DNA of 7,379 bases, taken from contig VGMB01000071.1 of assembly GCA_016866585.1 (NCBI GenBank), forward strand, positions 1-7,379, written 5' to 3'. Position numbers and translations under genes: made by a program. This DNA comes from Chlamydiota bacterium (GTDB lineage Bacteria > Chlamydiota > Chlamydiia > Chlamydiales > Rhabdochlamydiaceae). This document shows, one piece after another, positions 1-6,003 of this stretch. Under the pieces are notes generated by a model. That model was not told the origin of the DNA, ran no database searches, and was given only the letters and a program-made list of their open reading frames with translations. Every line of letters begins with the position of its first letter. Position 1 is the stretch's first letter.

Positions 1-1
1 T

Positions 2-1597
2 ACTCCTGCTGAATCTAGATCGACACTGTACTGCAGTGATATAGCTAAATCTTTTGATTGCCCCGTTTTTCATGTGAATGCAGAGGATCCAGATGCCTGC
101 GTGGCAGCATCTATTCTTGCTGTTGAGGTAAGACAGAAATTTGGATGCGATGTATTCATTGACCTGTGCTGTTACAGAAAATATGGACATAATGAGGGAG
201 ATGAGCCAGCTTTTACTCAGCCTACACAGTATAAAATTATACGATCTAAAAAAAGCATAGGGAATGTTTACAAAGAAAAGTTGATCAATCTCAATATACT
301 ATCTATAGATAAAGTAGCACAGATAGAAACTGAATTCAAAAAACTATTGCTTGAGCACACCTCCCTTGTCCCGAGTGCCATGGAAGGATCGTTTGATCCT
401 GATGATCACTATAAAAACAGTGAGGAAATAGCCTCAGAAGTCCCTAGATGCACAAAGCAACACATAGCCGATCTTGTGCAGGCTTTTAGCAAGGTGCCTG
501 ACGGATTTTCTCTCCACCCTAAGATCCAACGTTTATTTAAAGATAGGGTTGAAATGTTTTCTTCCGATCCATCGAAAAAGATTATTGACTGGGGCGCTGC
601 AGAGTACCTTTCCTTTGCAACAATTTTATCTGATGGTGTGCATATAAGACTTTCCGGTCAGGATTGCCAGAGAGGAACATTTTCTCAAAGGCATGCTGTA
701 TGGGTGGATCAACAGAATTCCAGTAAGTATTTTCCTCTGCAAAACCTTGCTTCATCACAGGCACCATTCCAGGTACTTAATTCTCCGCTGTCTGAGTATG
801 CTGTGCTTGGCTTTGAGCTGGGCTATAGTATGTCCCACCCCAAAAATCTGACTATATGGGAAGCTCAATACGGAGATTTTGCCAATACAGCGCAGGTGAT
901 TATCGACCAGTATATTAGCGCCTCTGAGCAAAAATGGAATGTCACATCAAACCTTACGATACTCCTTCCTCATGGCTATGAGGGACAAGGTCCAGAGCAT
1001 TCATCGGCGCGTATGGAAAGATATCTACAACTTGCAGCTCAGGGAAATATGATCATCGTAAATTGTACGACGCCAGCTCAATATTTCCACCTCCTACGCA
1101 GGCAAGCCTTTTTAAACAACAAAAAACCCCTTATTGTTTTTTCTCCGAAAGCTTTGCTAAGGTTACCACAGGCTCAAAGCTGTCTTTCAGAAATTATTGA
1201 TGGGTCTTTCTCTCCTGTTATTTCAGATGCCGATATCATCGATCCAAAGGTAGTCTTATTTTGTAGTGGCAAGGTGTATTATGATCTGCTGCAAGAAAGA
1301 GAAAAAAGAGGTAAAAGCGATACTGCCATTGTAAGGGTAGAGCAGCTATATCCCTATCCCAAAAAAGAGATCGATGGGATTATTTCTTCTTATAAAAATA
1401 TGGAAAAAATGCGTTGGGTTCAAGAAGAACATGCAAATATGGGCGCATGGGAGTACATACGTCCATATTTGCAAGAGAATTCAAGGTCTTTACAAGTGCA
1501 TTACTCAGGGCGTCTTAGATCTGCTGCCACAGCGGCGGGTTCATATGCCTTACATAAAAAACAGTATCAAAAGATGATGGATGAGGCATTTTCATGA
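2..1597 (+). CDS. sucA: 2-oxoglutarate dehydrogenase E1 component, C-terminal part (5'-truncated)
   Basis: This is the thiamine-diphosphate-dependent E1 enzyme, which decarboxylates 2-oxoglutarate and passes the succinyl group to the lipoyl arm of SucB. The frame is open from the left edge, so the GTG at 74 is internal and not the start: codons before it read TPAESRSTLYCSDIAK, matching the conserved E1o RST-x-YC-x-D region. About 531 residues are present, against roughly 930 in a full SucA. Landmarks in order are YGHNEGDEP (histidine codon at 188-190), GTFSQRHAVW in the pyrimidine-binding domain, LSEYAVLGFE, IWEAQYGDFAN, HGYEGQGPEHSSARMERYLQL, RVEQLYPYP and QEEHANMGAWEY. No frameshift or missing block is visible. 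The stop overlaps the sucB start (ATGA), which suggests translational coupling. The identification is secure. The N-terminal region and the promoter lie outside the window. Confidence 0.97.
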   Translation, partial: TPAESRSTLYCSDIAKSFDCPVFHVNAEDPDACVAASILAVEVRQKFGCDVFIDLCCYRKYGHNEGDEPAFTQPTQYKIIRSKKSIGNVYKEKLINLNILSIDKVAQIETEFKKLLLEHTSLVPSAMEGSFDPDDHYKNSEEIASEVPRCTKQHIADLVQAFSKVPDGFSLHPKIQRLFKDRVEMFSSDPSKKIIDWGAAEYLSFATILSDGVHIRLSGQDCQRGTFSQRHAVWVDQQNSSKYFPLQNLASSQAPFQVLNSPLSEYAVLGFELGYSMSHPKNLTIWEAQYGDFANTAQVIIDQYISASEQKWNVTSNLTILLPHGYEGQGPEHSSARMERYLQLAAQGNMIIVNCTTPAQYFHLLRRQAFLNNKKPLIVFSPKALLRLPQAQSCLSEIIDGSFSPVISDADIIDPKVVLFCSGKVYYDLLQEREKRGKSDTAIVRVEQLYPYPKKEIDGIISSYKNMEKMRWVQEEHANMGAWEYIRPYLQENSRSLQVHYSGRLRSAATAAGSYALHKKQYQKMMDEAFS

Positions 1598-2724
1598 AAG
1601 TTGACATTAAGGTTCCTCCATTAGGAGAGTCTGTATCAGAGGCAATGGTTAGTCGGATTATAACTCCAAACGGAACTATCGTGAGCCAAGATCAAGAGAT
1701 TTTAGAGTTAGAGACAGATAAGGTAAATCAGGTGTTATACGCACCAGCGTCAGGCATGATCCAGCTATCAGTAAATCAAGAGCAGACTGTTTCTGTTGGA
1801 GATGTTATAGGCTACGTAGATTCCTCTGTTGCAAAACAAGTAGTATCAGAACCCGTATCAGTAGCTCCACAACCTATCAAAGAAGAGAAACAACCAGAAC
1901 CTCAAGCACAACAACCTGGTGCACGAAAAAATGTTGAAGAGTTTGTTAAAGAAATAAAACAGCCCAAACAACAGCTGGCACCTTCTCTTCAACCTGTCGT
2001 CAAGCAAGAGTCCTCGATACAAAGTAACGGTATGAAAAGAAAGAAAATGAGCGGGCTTAGAAAGACCATAGCCCAGCGCCTTGTCGAGGTGAAAAATACA
2101 ACCGCTATGCTCACTACATTTAATGAAGTGGATATGAGTGCTATTATGCATATAAGAGCAAAAGAAAAAGATGATTTTCAAGTAAAGCATAATGTAAAGC
2201 TAGGCTTTATGTCTTTTTTTGTGAAAGCCGCTGCTGCAGCACTGAAGGCATTTCCTGAAGTTAATGCCTTCATAGAAGGGGATGACATAGTGTATTTTTC
2301 TAGTTGTGATATTGGGGTTGCTGTGTCTACAGACAAAGGGCTATTTGTACCTGTGGTTAAAAATTGTGAAAATCTAAGTTTTTCTGGTGTAGAAAAAGAG
2401 ATAGAGCGTTTTGCTAAAAAGGCTAAAGAAGGATCTATTGCTATTGATGACATGCGCGGTGGTGGTTTTACAATTACTAATGGGGGAGTCTTCGGATCAC
2501 TTCTGTCGACACCAATACTGAATCCTCCTCAAAGCACGATACTTGGCATGCATAGTATTGTAAAGAGAGCTGTCGTTGTACATGACGAGATCGTTATACG
2601 TCCTATGATGTATCTGGCACTGAGCTATGATCATAGGATTATTGATGGAAAAGAGGCTGTCCAGTTTTTAGTTCATATAAAAGAAAGCTTGGAAGATCCC
2701 TCTAGGCTCCTACTAGATTTATAG
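1594..2724 (+). CDS. sucB: Dihydrolipoyl succinyltransferase (E2 of 2-oxoglutarate dehydrogenase), no visible E3-binding domain
   Basis: This is the core E2 enzyme, which transfers succinyl from its lipoyl arm to CoA. Residues 1-78 form a lipoyl domain with the lipoylated lysine at K43 in ETDKVNQ. Residues 79-146 form a Pro/Gln/Lys/Glu-rich linker. Residues about 147-376 form the acyltransferase core, with TFNEVDM, ITNGGVFGSLLSTPI and the catalytic YDHRIIDG (H347, D351). At 376 residues it is shorter than E. coli SucB (about 405). The linker shows no peripheral subunit-binding domain: there is no GTG-x-x-GRI-x-x-EDV signature, only a vague GARKNVEEF stretch. The start is supported by GAGG at 1583-1586, seven bases before the ATG, and by the 4-base overlap with sucA. 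The N-terminal ETDKVNQ and YAPASG region resembles chlamydial SucB. The succinyl-specific role rests on the neighbouring sucA. Confidence 0.96.
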   Translation: MKVDIKVPPLGESVSEAMVSRIITPNGTIVSQDQEILELETDKVNQVLYAPASGMIQLSVNQEQTVSVGDVIGYVDSSVAKQVVSEPVSVAPQPIKEEKQPEPQAQQPGARKNVEEFVKEIKQPKQQLAPSLQPVVKQESSIQSNGMKRKKMSGLRKTIAQRLVEVKNTTAMLTTFNEVDMSAIMHIRAKEKDDFQVKHNVKLGFMSFFVKAAAAALKAFPEVNAFIEGDDIVYFSSCDIGVAVSTDKGLFVPVVKNCENLSFSGVEKEIERFAKKAKEGSIAIDDMRGGGFTITNGGVFGSLLSTPILNPPQSTILGMHSIVKRAVVVHDEIVIRPMMYLALSYDHRIIDGKEAVQFLVHIKESLEDPSRLLLDL

Positions 2725-2734
2725 AAGGATTTTT

Positions 2735-4138
2735 ATGGAAGAAAGTTTTGATGTAGTGATTATTGGTGCCGGTCCAGCAGGTTACGTAGCAGCGATTCGC
2801 TGCGCTCAGCTGGGCTTAAAAACAGCATGTATAGAGAAAAGAATGGAGCATGGGGGAACATGCCTTAATGTAGGATGCATACCGTCTAAGACCCTTTTGT
2901 ATTCATCCGAATTGTATAATACCGTGCACTCTCAAGGATCTTCTTTAGGTATTGTAACACCTTCTCTTTCTTTTGATTTTCAGCAGATGATGAAAAGAAA
3001 AAGAGATGTTATATCTTCATTAAATGAGGGAATAAAAGGCCTTTTCAAAAAAAACAAGATCACACACTTCATCGGATCGGCTTCATTTTTATCATCAGAA
3101 TCTATACAGATATTTCAAGGGCCGACTACAACGATAGTAAGAGCAAAAAAATTTATTATAGCAACAGGATCTGAGCCAACACCATTACCATTTTTACCTT
3201 TTGATGAAAGAAAGGTCCTCTCTTCAACAGGAGCTTTATCTTTAGATAAAGTTCCAAAGAGCCTTATCGTTGTGGGCGCAGGGGTTATAGGTGTTGAACT
3301 TGGCTCTGTGTATGCAAGGCTTGGAAGTCATGTTGTTTTTCTTGAGTTTCTTGATAAGATATGTCCTATGTTTGATGGATCTATCTCAAAATCATTCCAA
3401 GATATTTTGCAAAAGCAGGGGATGCAGTTCCATTTATCGTGTAAAGTTGTTGGTGCTGAAGTTTCTGATAAAAGTGTGATTGTAAAAGCGCAAAAAAATA
3501 GCGACGCATCTTTATTTTCTCTTGAGGCAGAAGCGATTCTTGTGAGCATAGGAAGAAGACCATACACTGAAGGACTCGGCCTTGATAAAATTGGAGTGTT
3601 AACTAATGCAAAGGGACAGATCCCTGTCGACTCTATGTTTCGAACAAGCTGCTCTAACGTTTATGCAATCGGTGATGTCATCGATGGGCCGATGCTTGCC
3701 CATAAGGCCTCAGAAGAAGGAACTTGTGTAGCAGAGGTCATAGCAGGTCATACTCCCAGTCTAGATTACATCGCTATACCAAATGTCGTATATACCCATC
3801 CAGAGCTCGCTTCTGTAGGTCTCACGGAAGAAGAAGCTAAGAGTCTGGATTTTTCCATAACAACTGGTTCTTACTTTTTTAAGTCTAACTCTCGAGGAAA
3901 ATGCGCTCAACAGGAAGAAGGTTTTGTAAAAATAATTGTAGATACCACTTCTGACATAGTCTTGGGTATTCACATTTTAGGTGCTCATGCATCGGAAATG
4001 ATAACTCTTGCAGTATCTATCATACATAATAGAATGAAATGCGAAGATCTCTCCTCTCTTTGTTTCCCTCATCCTACTCTGTCTGAGGCGATTAAAGAAG
4101 CAGCCCTTTCTGTTCATAAGAAGGCAATTCATAAATAA
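2735..4138 (+). CDS. lpd: Dihydrolipoyl dehydrogenase (E3)
   Basis: This is the FAD-dependent enzyme that reoxidises dihydrolipoyl groups on E2 and passes electrons to NAD+. At 467 residues it has the normal family length. The N-terminal FAD site GAGPAGYVAAIRCAQLG begins near residue 11. The redox disulfide is C43/C48 in GGTCLNVGCIPSK. The NAD-binding motif GAGVIGVELGSVYARLG begins at residue 181, and the second FAD contact AIGDV lies near residue 313. The C-terminal interface HPTLSEAIKEAAL carries the catalytic His446-Glu451 pair. All key residues are present. The start is set by AAGGA at 2725-2729, just after the sucB stop, giving an operon spacing of 10 bases. In bacteria with several 2-oxoacid dehydrogenases one Lpd can serve more than one complex, so use outside this complex is possible but not shown here. 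Confidence 0.97.
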   Translation: MEESFDVVIIGAGPAGYVAAIRCAQLGLKTACIEKRMEHGGTCLNVGCIPSKTLLYSSELYNTVHSQGSSLGIVTPSLSFDFQQMMKRKRDVISSLNEGIKGLFKKNKITHFIGSASFLSSESIQIFQGPTTTIVRAKKFIIATGSEPTPLPFLPFDERKVLSSTGALSLDKVPKSLIVVGAGVIGVELGSVYARLGSHVVFLEFLDKICPMFDGSISKSFQDILQKQGMQFHLSCKVVGAEVSDKSVIVKAQKNSDASLFSLEAEAILVSIGRRPYTEGLGLDKIGVLTNAKGQIPVDSMFRTSCSNVYAIGDVIDGPMLAHKASEEGTCVAEVIAGHTPSLDYIAIPNVVYTHPELASVGLTEEEAKSLDFSITTGSYFFKSNSRGKCAQQEEGFVKIIVDTTSDIVLGIHILGAHASEMITLAVSIIHNRMKCEDLSSLCFPHPTLSEAIKEAALSVHKKAIHK

Positions 4139-4178
4139 AAAAAAGACCCCTCGAGAGTTATTACTACTCGAGGAGTCC
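4137..4178 (-). terminator. Hairpin after lpd with T-run on the minus strand
   Basis: Arms 4145-4155 and 4167-4177 pair over 11 positions with one C/A mismatch (core CCCTCGAG with CTCGAGG). Eight A residues (4137-4144) precede the hairpin on the plus strand, so on the minus strand the hairpin is followed by eight T residues: a normal intrinsic terminator for leftward transcription. On the plus strand only CAAAGTGG follows, so as a terminator for lpd it is atypical. It may still protect or define the lpd mRNA 3' end. No leftward gene that would need it is visible. Confidence 0.6.
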
Positions 4179-4287
4179 AAAGTGGAAATTTTCAATAATA
4201 CAACTATTTTAAAGTAGTTAGTATGTCTTATTATTTTACATCTATATTAAAATTAACATCAACATCAATTTAATGTTTAATAATATG

Positions 4288-4317
4288 TTGTTTTAATTTC
4301 AAATTAGGCAGTATAAT
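4288..4317 (+). promoter_or_regulatory. Sigma70-type promoter of the small coiled-coil gene
   Basis: A consensus -10 TATAAT (4312-4317) has TTGTTT (4288-4293) as -35 with an 18-base spacer. Transcription would start near 4324, giving a leader of about 36 bases. The 60 bases upstream are almost entirely A/T, like an UP element. This is the best-matching promoter in the window. Confidence 0.6.
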
Positions 4318-4347
4318 ATAATTATAATATTAATAGTTTTTAGTAGT

Positions 4348-4353
4348 AGGAGG
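4348..4353 (+). promoter_or_regulatory. Consensus Shine-Dalgarno site
   Basis: AGGAGG lies six bases before the ATG at 4360. It is the strongest ribosome binding site in the window and supports this start and the reality of the short gene. Confidence 0.8.
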
Positions 4354-4359
4354 TAGTTT

Positions 4360-4572
4360 ATGGATCAAATTCAGGAATTAAGATCTAAAATTGCTATATT
4401 GGAATCAAAGGTTGATTATTTGGAATCTGAAATGGGTTATGTAAACAATCTCCTCTTGAAATGTGGTTTTCCTGAAGGTATTAAGACTCTGACAGATACA
4501 GTTGAAGAACTTCTTGAAGGAGGATTTGAATCACCCTTTCCACCTAACCCTAAGGGGTTTGAAAACTTTTAA
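4360..4572 (+). CDS. Small coiled-coil protein of unknown function (70 residues)
   Basis: I do not recognise this protein. Residues 4-32 form an uninterrupted heptad pattern with hydrophobic residues at every a/d position (I4, L7, I11, L14, V18, L21, M25, V28, L32), so it should form a dimeric or higher coiled coil. A short conserved-looking segment, CGFPEGIKTL (35-44), follows, then a second amphipathic stretch, TVEELLEGG, and a Pro/Phe-rich tail (SPFPPNPKGF). There is no signal peptide or membrane segment. It is a single-gene unit with its own TATAAT promoter, AGGAGG site and strong terminator, which argues that it is a real and probably well-expressed gene. Possible roles are an adaptor, a small regulator or a secretion-related chaperone. 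None can be chosen from sequence alone. Confidence 0.85.
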   Translation: MDQIQELRSKIAILESKVDYLESEMGYVNNLLLKCGFPEGIKTLTDTVEELLEGGFESPFPPNPKGFENF

Positions 4573-4596
4573 TAGTTAAAAATTCTAATACATAAT

Positions 4597-4640
4597 AAAA
4601 AAGGGAGCGTTGCAAGCTAATGCAACGCTCCCTTTTTTTT
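4597..4640 (+). terminator. Intrinsic terminator, usable in both directions
   Basis: A perfect 12-bp stem (4603-4614 with 4621-4632) with a 6-base loop is followed by eight T residues (4633-4640) and preceded by six A residues (4597-4602). It ends the small coiled-coil gene 24 bases after its stop. The flanking A-run would let it work on leftward transcripts as well. Confidence 0.93.
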
Positions 4641-4942
4641 CTACCGCTGGCGTCTGTATACTAAGTAAACATGTCGTAAATTTATAAAGAACCGTCGTTG
4701 CATTCTATTATCAATAATCTATTAAACATAAAGGGAATGCATTTTACATGATGGAGGATACATTAAGTATCTTGGTTTGGTGTCATATTGAAGCGTAGGT
4801 TATATTTATATGAGATGATTACATCTTTACATACGTGATAAAGTGTAATTAAAAATATTTGCTACATATAAGCCGTTACACTTGTTATCTAAGCGCGATG
4901 CTAAAATATATTCTTTACATTTTAGATGTTACCTCCTGTTGT
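4641..4942. other. A+T-rich intergenic stretch with inverted repeats, no convincing gene
   Basis: No open frame of useful length with a ribosome binding site is visible. The stretch holds several dyads. TGCATTC (4699-4705) faces GAATGCA (4735-4741). An 11-bp bulged hairpin spans 4818-4849. CTAAAAT (4901-4907) faces ATTTTAG (4919-4925). The word TACAT recurs five times (near 4745, 4820, 4828, 4863 and 4916). A weak promoter candidate is TTGTTA (4882-4887) with TATATT (4907-4912), spacer 19. The stretch probably contains upstream regulatory DNA for the ferredoxin operon, but this is inference. Confidence 0.5.
4818..4889. repeat. Three related half-sites able to form alternative hairpins
   Basis: The segment 4839-4849 (TAAAGTGTAAT) is complementary to 4818-4829 upstream: 11 pairs with one bulged T and a 9-base loop. 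Extended to 4837, it is also complementary to 4875-4889 downstream: 13 pairs including one G-T wobble, with a 2-base bulge and a 25-base loop. The two pairings exclude each other. The pattern could be a set of operator half-sites of the form TTACAnCTT in DNA, or a switch if transcribed. In such A+T-rich DNA, chance is also possible. Confidence 0.4.
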
Positions 4943-4968
4943 AAATATTGAATACCCTATGGTATGCT
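4939..4968 (+). promoter_or_regulatory. Candidate extended -10 promoter for the ferredoxin operon
   Basis: TTGTAA (4939-4944) and TATGCT (4963-4968) are 18 bases apart, and TGG (4960-4962) gives the extended -10 form TGnTATGCT. Transcription would start near 4975-4976, giving a leader of about 100 bases before the ferredoxin start. The site overlaps the 5' arm of the stem at 4943-4954, so the promoter model and the full stem-closed RNA model compete. Confidence 0.4.
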
Positions 4969-5057
4969 CTGCCCCATCGCAAATGGGCGGAGTAGCGTGG
5001 GAAATAGTCCCTAAAACCTTTGCTCTCATGTAGAGGATCCGTCACTATTCAATATTT
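4943..5057 (+). ncRNA. Candidate structured RNA or leader upstream of the ferredoxin gene
   Basis: A perfect 12-bp closing stem (4943-4954 with 5046-5057, AAATATTGAATA and its complement) encloses 91 bases that are 53% G+C, in sharp contrast to the A+T-rich flanks. Three hairpins fit inside. The first is 4967-4992: CTCTG plus CCCAT pair with ATGGG plus CGGAG, with one bulged C and loop CGCAA. The second is 4999-5011: GGGA/TCCC. The third is 5023-5035: CTCT/AGAG. Together they form a multi-branched fold. The 3' arm ends 17 bases before the ferredoxin ATG, next to a weak ribosome binding site, so either a free small RNA or a cis-acting leader is possible. I do not recognise the family: the motifs of SRP RNA, tmRNA, RNase P RNA and the common riboswitches are absent, and it is shorter and more branched than typical 6S RNA. 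Confidence 0.4.
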
Positions 5058-5074
5058 TAATTTAGAGAATTTTC

Positions 5075-5338
5075 ATGGGAAAAATCATATTTGATAACAC
5101 AAAAGAAGAAGTAGAACTCGATGATGGCTGTCCTATAGCTCAAGTTTGTGAAGATGCAGGCGTGCCATTTGCTTGCACAGAAGGTGTATGTGGAACATGT
5201 GTGATCGAGGTTGTTGATGGCATGGAAAATTTATCAGAGTTTACGCAAGAGGAAATGGACTTTTTAGGTGAGCAAGATAGAGAGAGACTCGCTTGCCAAT
5301 GTAAACTTAAAGGTGGATGCGTCAAAATCACATTTTAA
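5075..5338 (+). CDS. 2Fe-2S ferredoxin
   Basis: This is a small acidic electron carrier of the plant/adrenodoxin beta-grasp fold, 87 residues long and soluble in the cytoplasm. The cluster ligands are C34, C39 and C42 in CTEGVCGTC and C74 in RLACQC, giving C-x4-C-x2-C-x31-C, as expected for a 2Fe-2S ferredoxin. Additional cysteines at 19, 25 and 76 are not needed for the cluster. The ribosome binding site is weak (AGAG at 5064-5067, seven bases before the ATG), which fits control through the structured region just upstream. The next gene starts 15 bases downstream, so the two form an operon, and the partner suggests a role in Fe-S cluster assembly or repair. It resembles the chlamydial ferredoxin encoded close to sucAB. 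The exact redox partner is unknown. Confidence 0.95.
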   Translation: MGKIIFDNTKEEVELDDGCPIAQVCEDAGVPFACTEGVCGTCVIEVVDGMENLSEFTQEEMDFLGEQDRERLACQCKLKGGCVKITF

Positions 5339-5353
5339 CCCAAGGAATAAGGT

Positions 5354-5926
5354 ATGACACAAGTGATGGAAAAGATATCTAAAGATATGACTATCGAGGA
5401 GATTCTAGGTAGATTTCCTCAGAAAAGTCAAAAGCTGGCTCAAGAGCTCACTAACACCGGCCTTCATTGTGTTGGCTGTCAGGCTGCAACATGGGAAACT
5501 TTGGAAGGTGGCATGCTGGGTCATGGCTATGCAGAAGAGGAAGTTGATGCCCTTGTTGTTAGACTAAATAAGATTTTAGCTGAAAAAGTAGATCTCAATA
5601 CGATCACTTTGACGGCAAGAGCTGCTGAGAAGTATAAAGCTATATTAGCCGAAGAAGGTAAAGAGGGCTGGGGTCTTCGCTTTGGAGATAAAGCTGGGGG
5701 CTGCAGCGGTTTTGAGTATATTTTAGATTACTCAGAGAAGGCTAAAGAAGATGATGAAGTCTTTTCATCCGAAGTGGGTGTTGATCTGCATGTCAATAAA
5801 AAGATGATGCCTCGTCTTCTAGGTTGTGAGATTGATTATGTTGACGGCTTAAATGGAGCAGGATTCAAAATAACTAATCCTAATGCCAAAGGTTCTTGCG
5901 GCTGCGGTAAGTCTCAAAGTTACTAA
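5354..5926 (+). CDS. DUF1858 domain fused to A-type Fe-S cluster carrier (IscA/SufA/ErpA family)
   Basis: This is a probable Fe-S cluster carrier that delivers clusters to target enzymes. Residues about 8-78 are a DUF1858-type domain: an MTIEEILGRFPQ start, then HCVGCQAATWETLEGG with a CxxC pair at C39/C42. Residues about 83-186 are an A-type carrier domain with the three standard cluster ligands, C117 (GGCSGFEY) and C182/C184 (GSCGCGK). The total of 190 residues is clearly longer than the roughly 110 of plain IscA or ErpA because of the N-terminal domain. The start is set by AAGGA (5342-5346), seven bases before the ATG. An internal start at M12 would break into the DUF1858 domain. It is co-transcribed with the ferredoxin, which could supply the electrons. 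The CxxC pair may bind metal or act as a dithiol, which is inference. Which of IscA, SufA or ErpA it corresponds to cannot be decided. Confidence 0.92.
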   Translation: MTQVMEKISKDMTIEEILGRFPQKSQKLAQELTNTGLHCVGCQAATWETLEGGMLGHGYAEEEVDALVVRLNKILAEKVDLNTITLTARAAEKYKAILAEEGKEGWGLRFGDKAGGCSGFEYILDYSEKAKEDDEVFSSEVGVDLHVNKKMMPRLLGCEIDYVDGLNGAGFKITNPNAKGSCGCGKSQSY

Positions 5927-5929
5927 ATG

Positions 5930-5954
5930 AAAAAGCCCCGGTAGAACCGGGGCT
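5930..5954. terminator. Convergent terminator between the Fe-S operon and the minus-strand gene
   Basis: A 9-bp perfect stem (5934-5942 with 5946-5954, AGCCCCGGT/ACCGGGGCT) with a 3-base loop has five A residues on its left side, which become a T-run for leftward transcripts. It therefore ends the minus-strand gene about 50 bases after its stop. On the plus side a T-rich but interrupted tract (ATGGTTAGTTTCTTATTC) follows, so it probably also ends the ferredoxin operon, less ideally. Confidence 0.85.
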
Positions 5955-6003
5955 ATGGTTAGTTTCTTATTCTTTCAAATAAGAGGTTTGTGAATTGTAA
6001 AGT

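Noticed and set aside
74..76. GTG as a start for the first gene
   Set aside because: The frame is open to the left edge and encodes conserved SucA sequence before it, so this is an internal valine codon.
1858..2453. Two antisense open frames within sucB
   Set aside because: They lie opposite a well-conserved gene, have no ribosome binding sites, and their residue composition reflects the complementary strand of sucB.
4749..4799. A 16-codon open frame starting ATGATGGAGG
   Set aside because: It is very short, has no ribosome binding site at proper distance and no recognisable product.
4985..4996. GGAGTAGC resembling the conserved loop of the yybP-ykoY manganese riboswitch
   Set aside because: The second conserved loop and the four-way junction layout are not visible, and the downstream genes are not manganese transporters. 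The short match can be chance.
4926..5033. A 35-codon open frame (ATG at 4926, TAG at 5031-5033) running through the G+C-rich island
   Set aside because: No ribosome binding site precedes the ATG at 4926 or the internal ATGs at 4959 and 4983, and the 12-bp stem and hairpins explain the region better.
4943..5057. Assignment of the candidate RNA as 6S RNA
   Set aside because: The arms do not form one long hairpin with a central bubble, the element is shorter than usual 6S RNA, and the interior folds better as several separate hairpins.
5966..5983. Small inverted repeat CTTATT/AATAAG after the convergent terminator
   Set aside because: Six A/T-rich pairs are expected by chance and no T-run follows.
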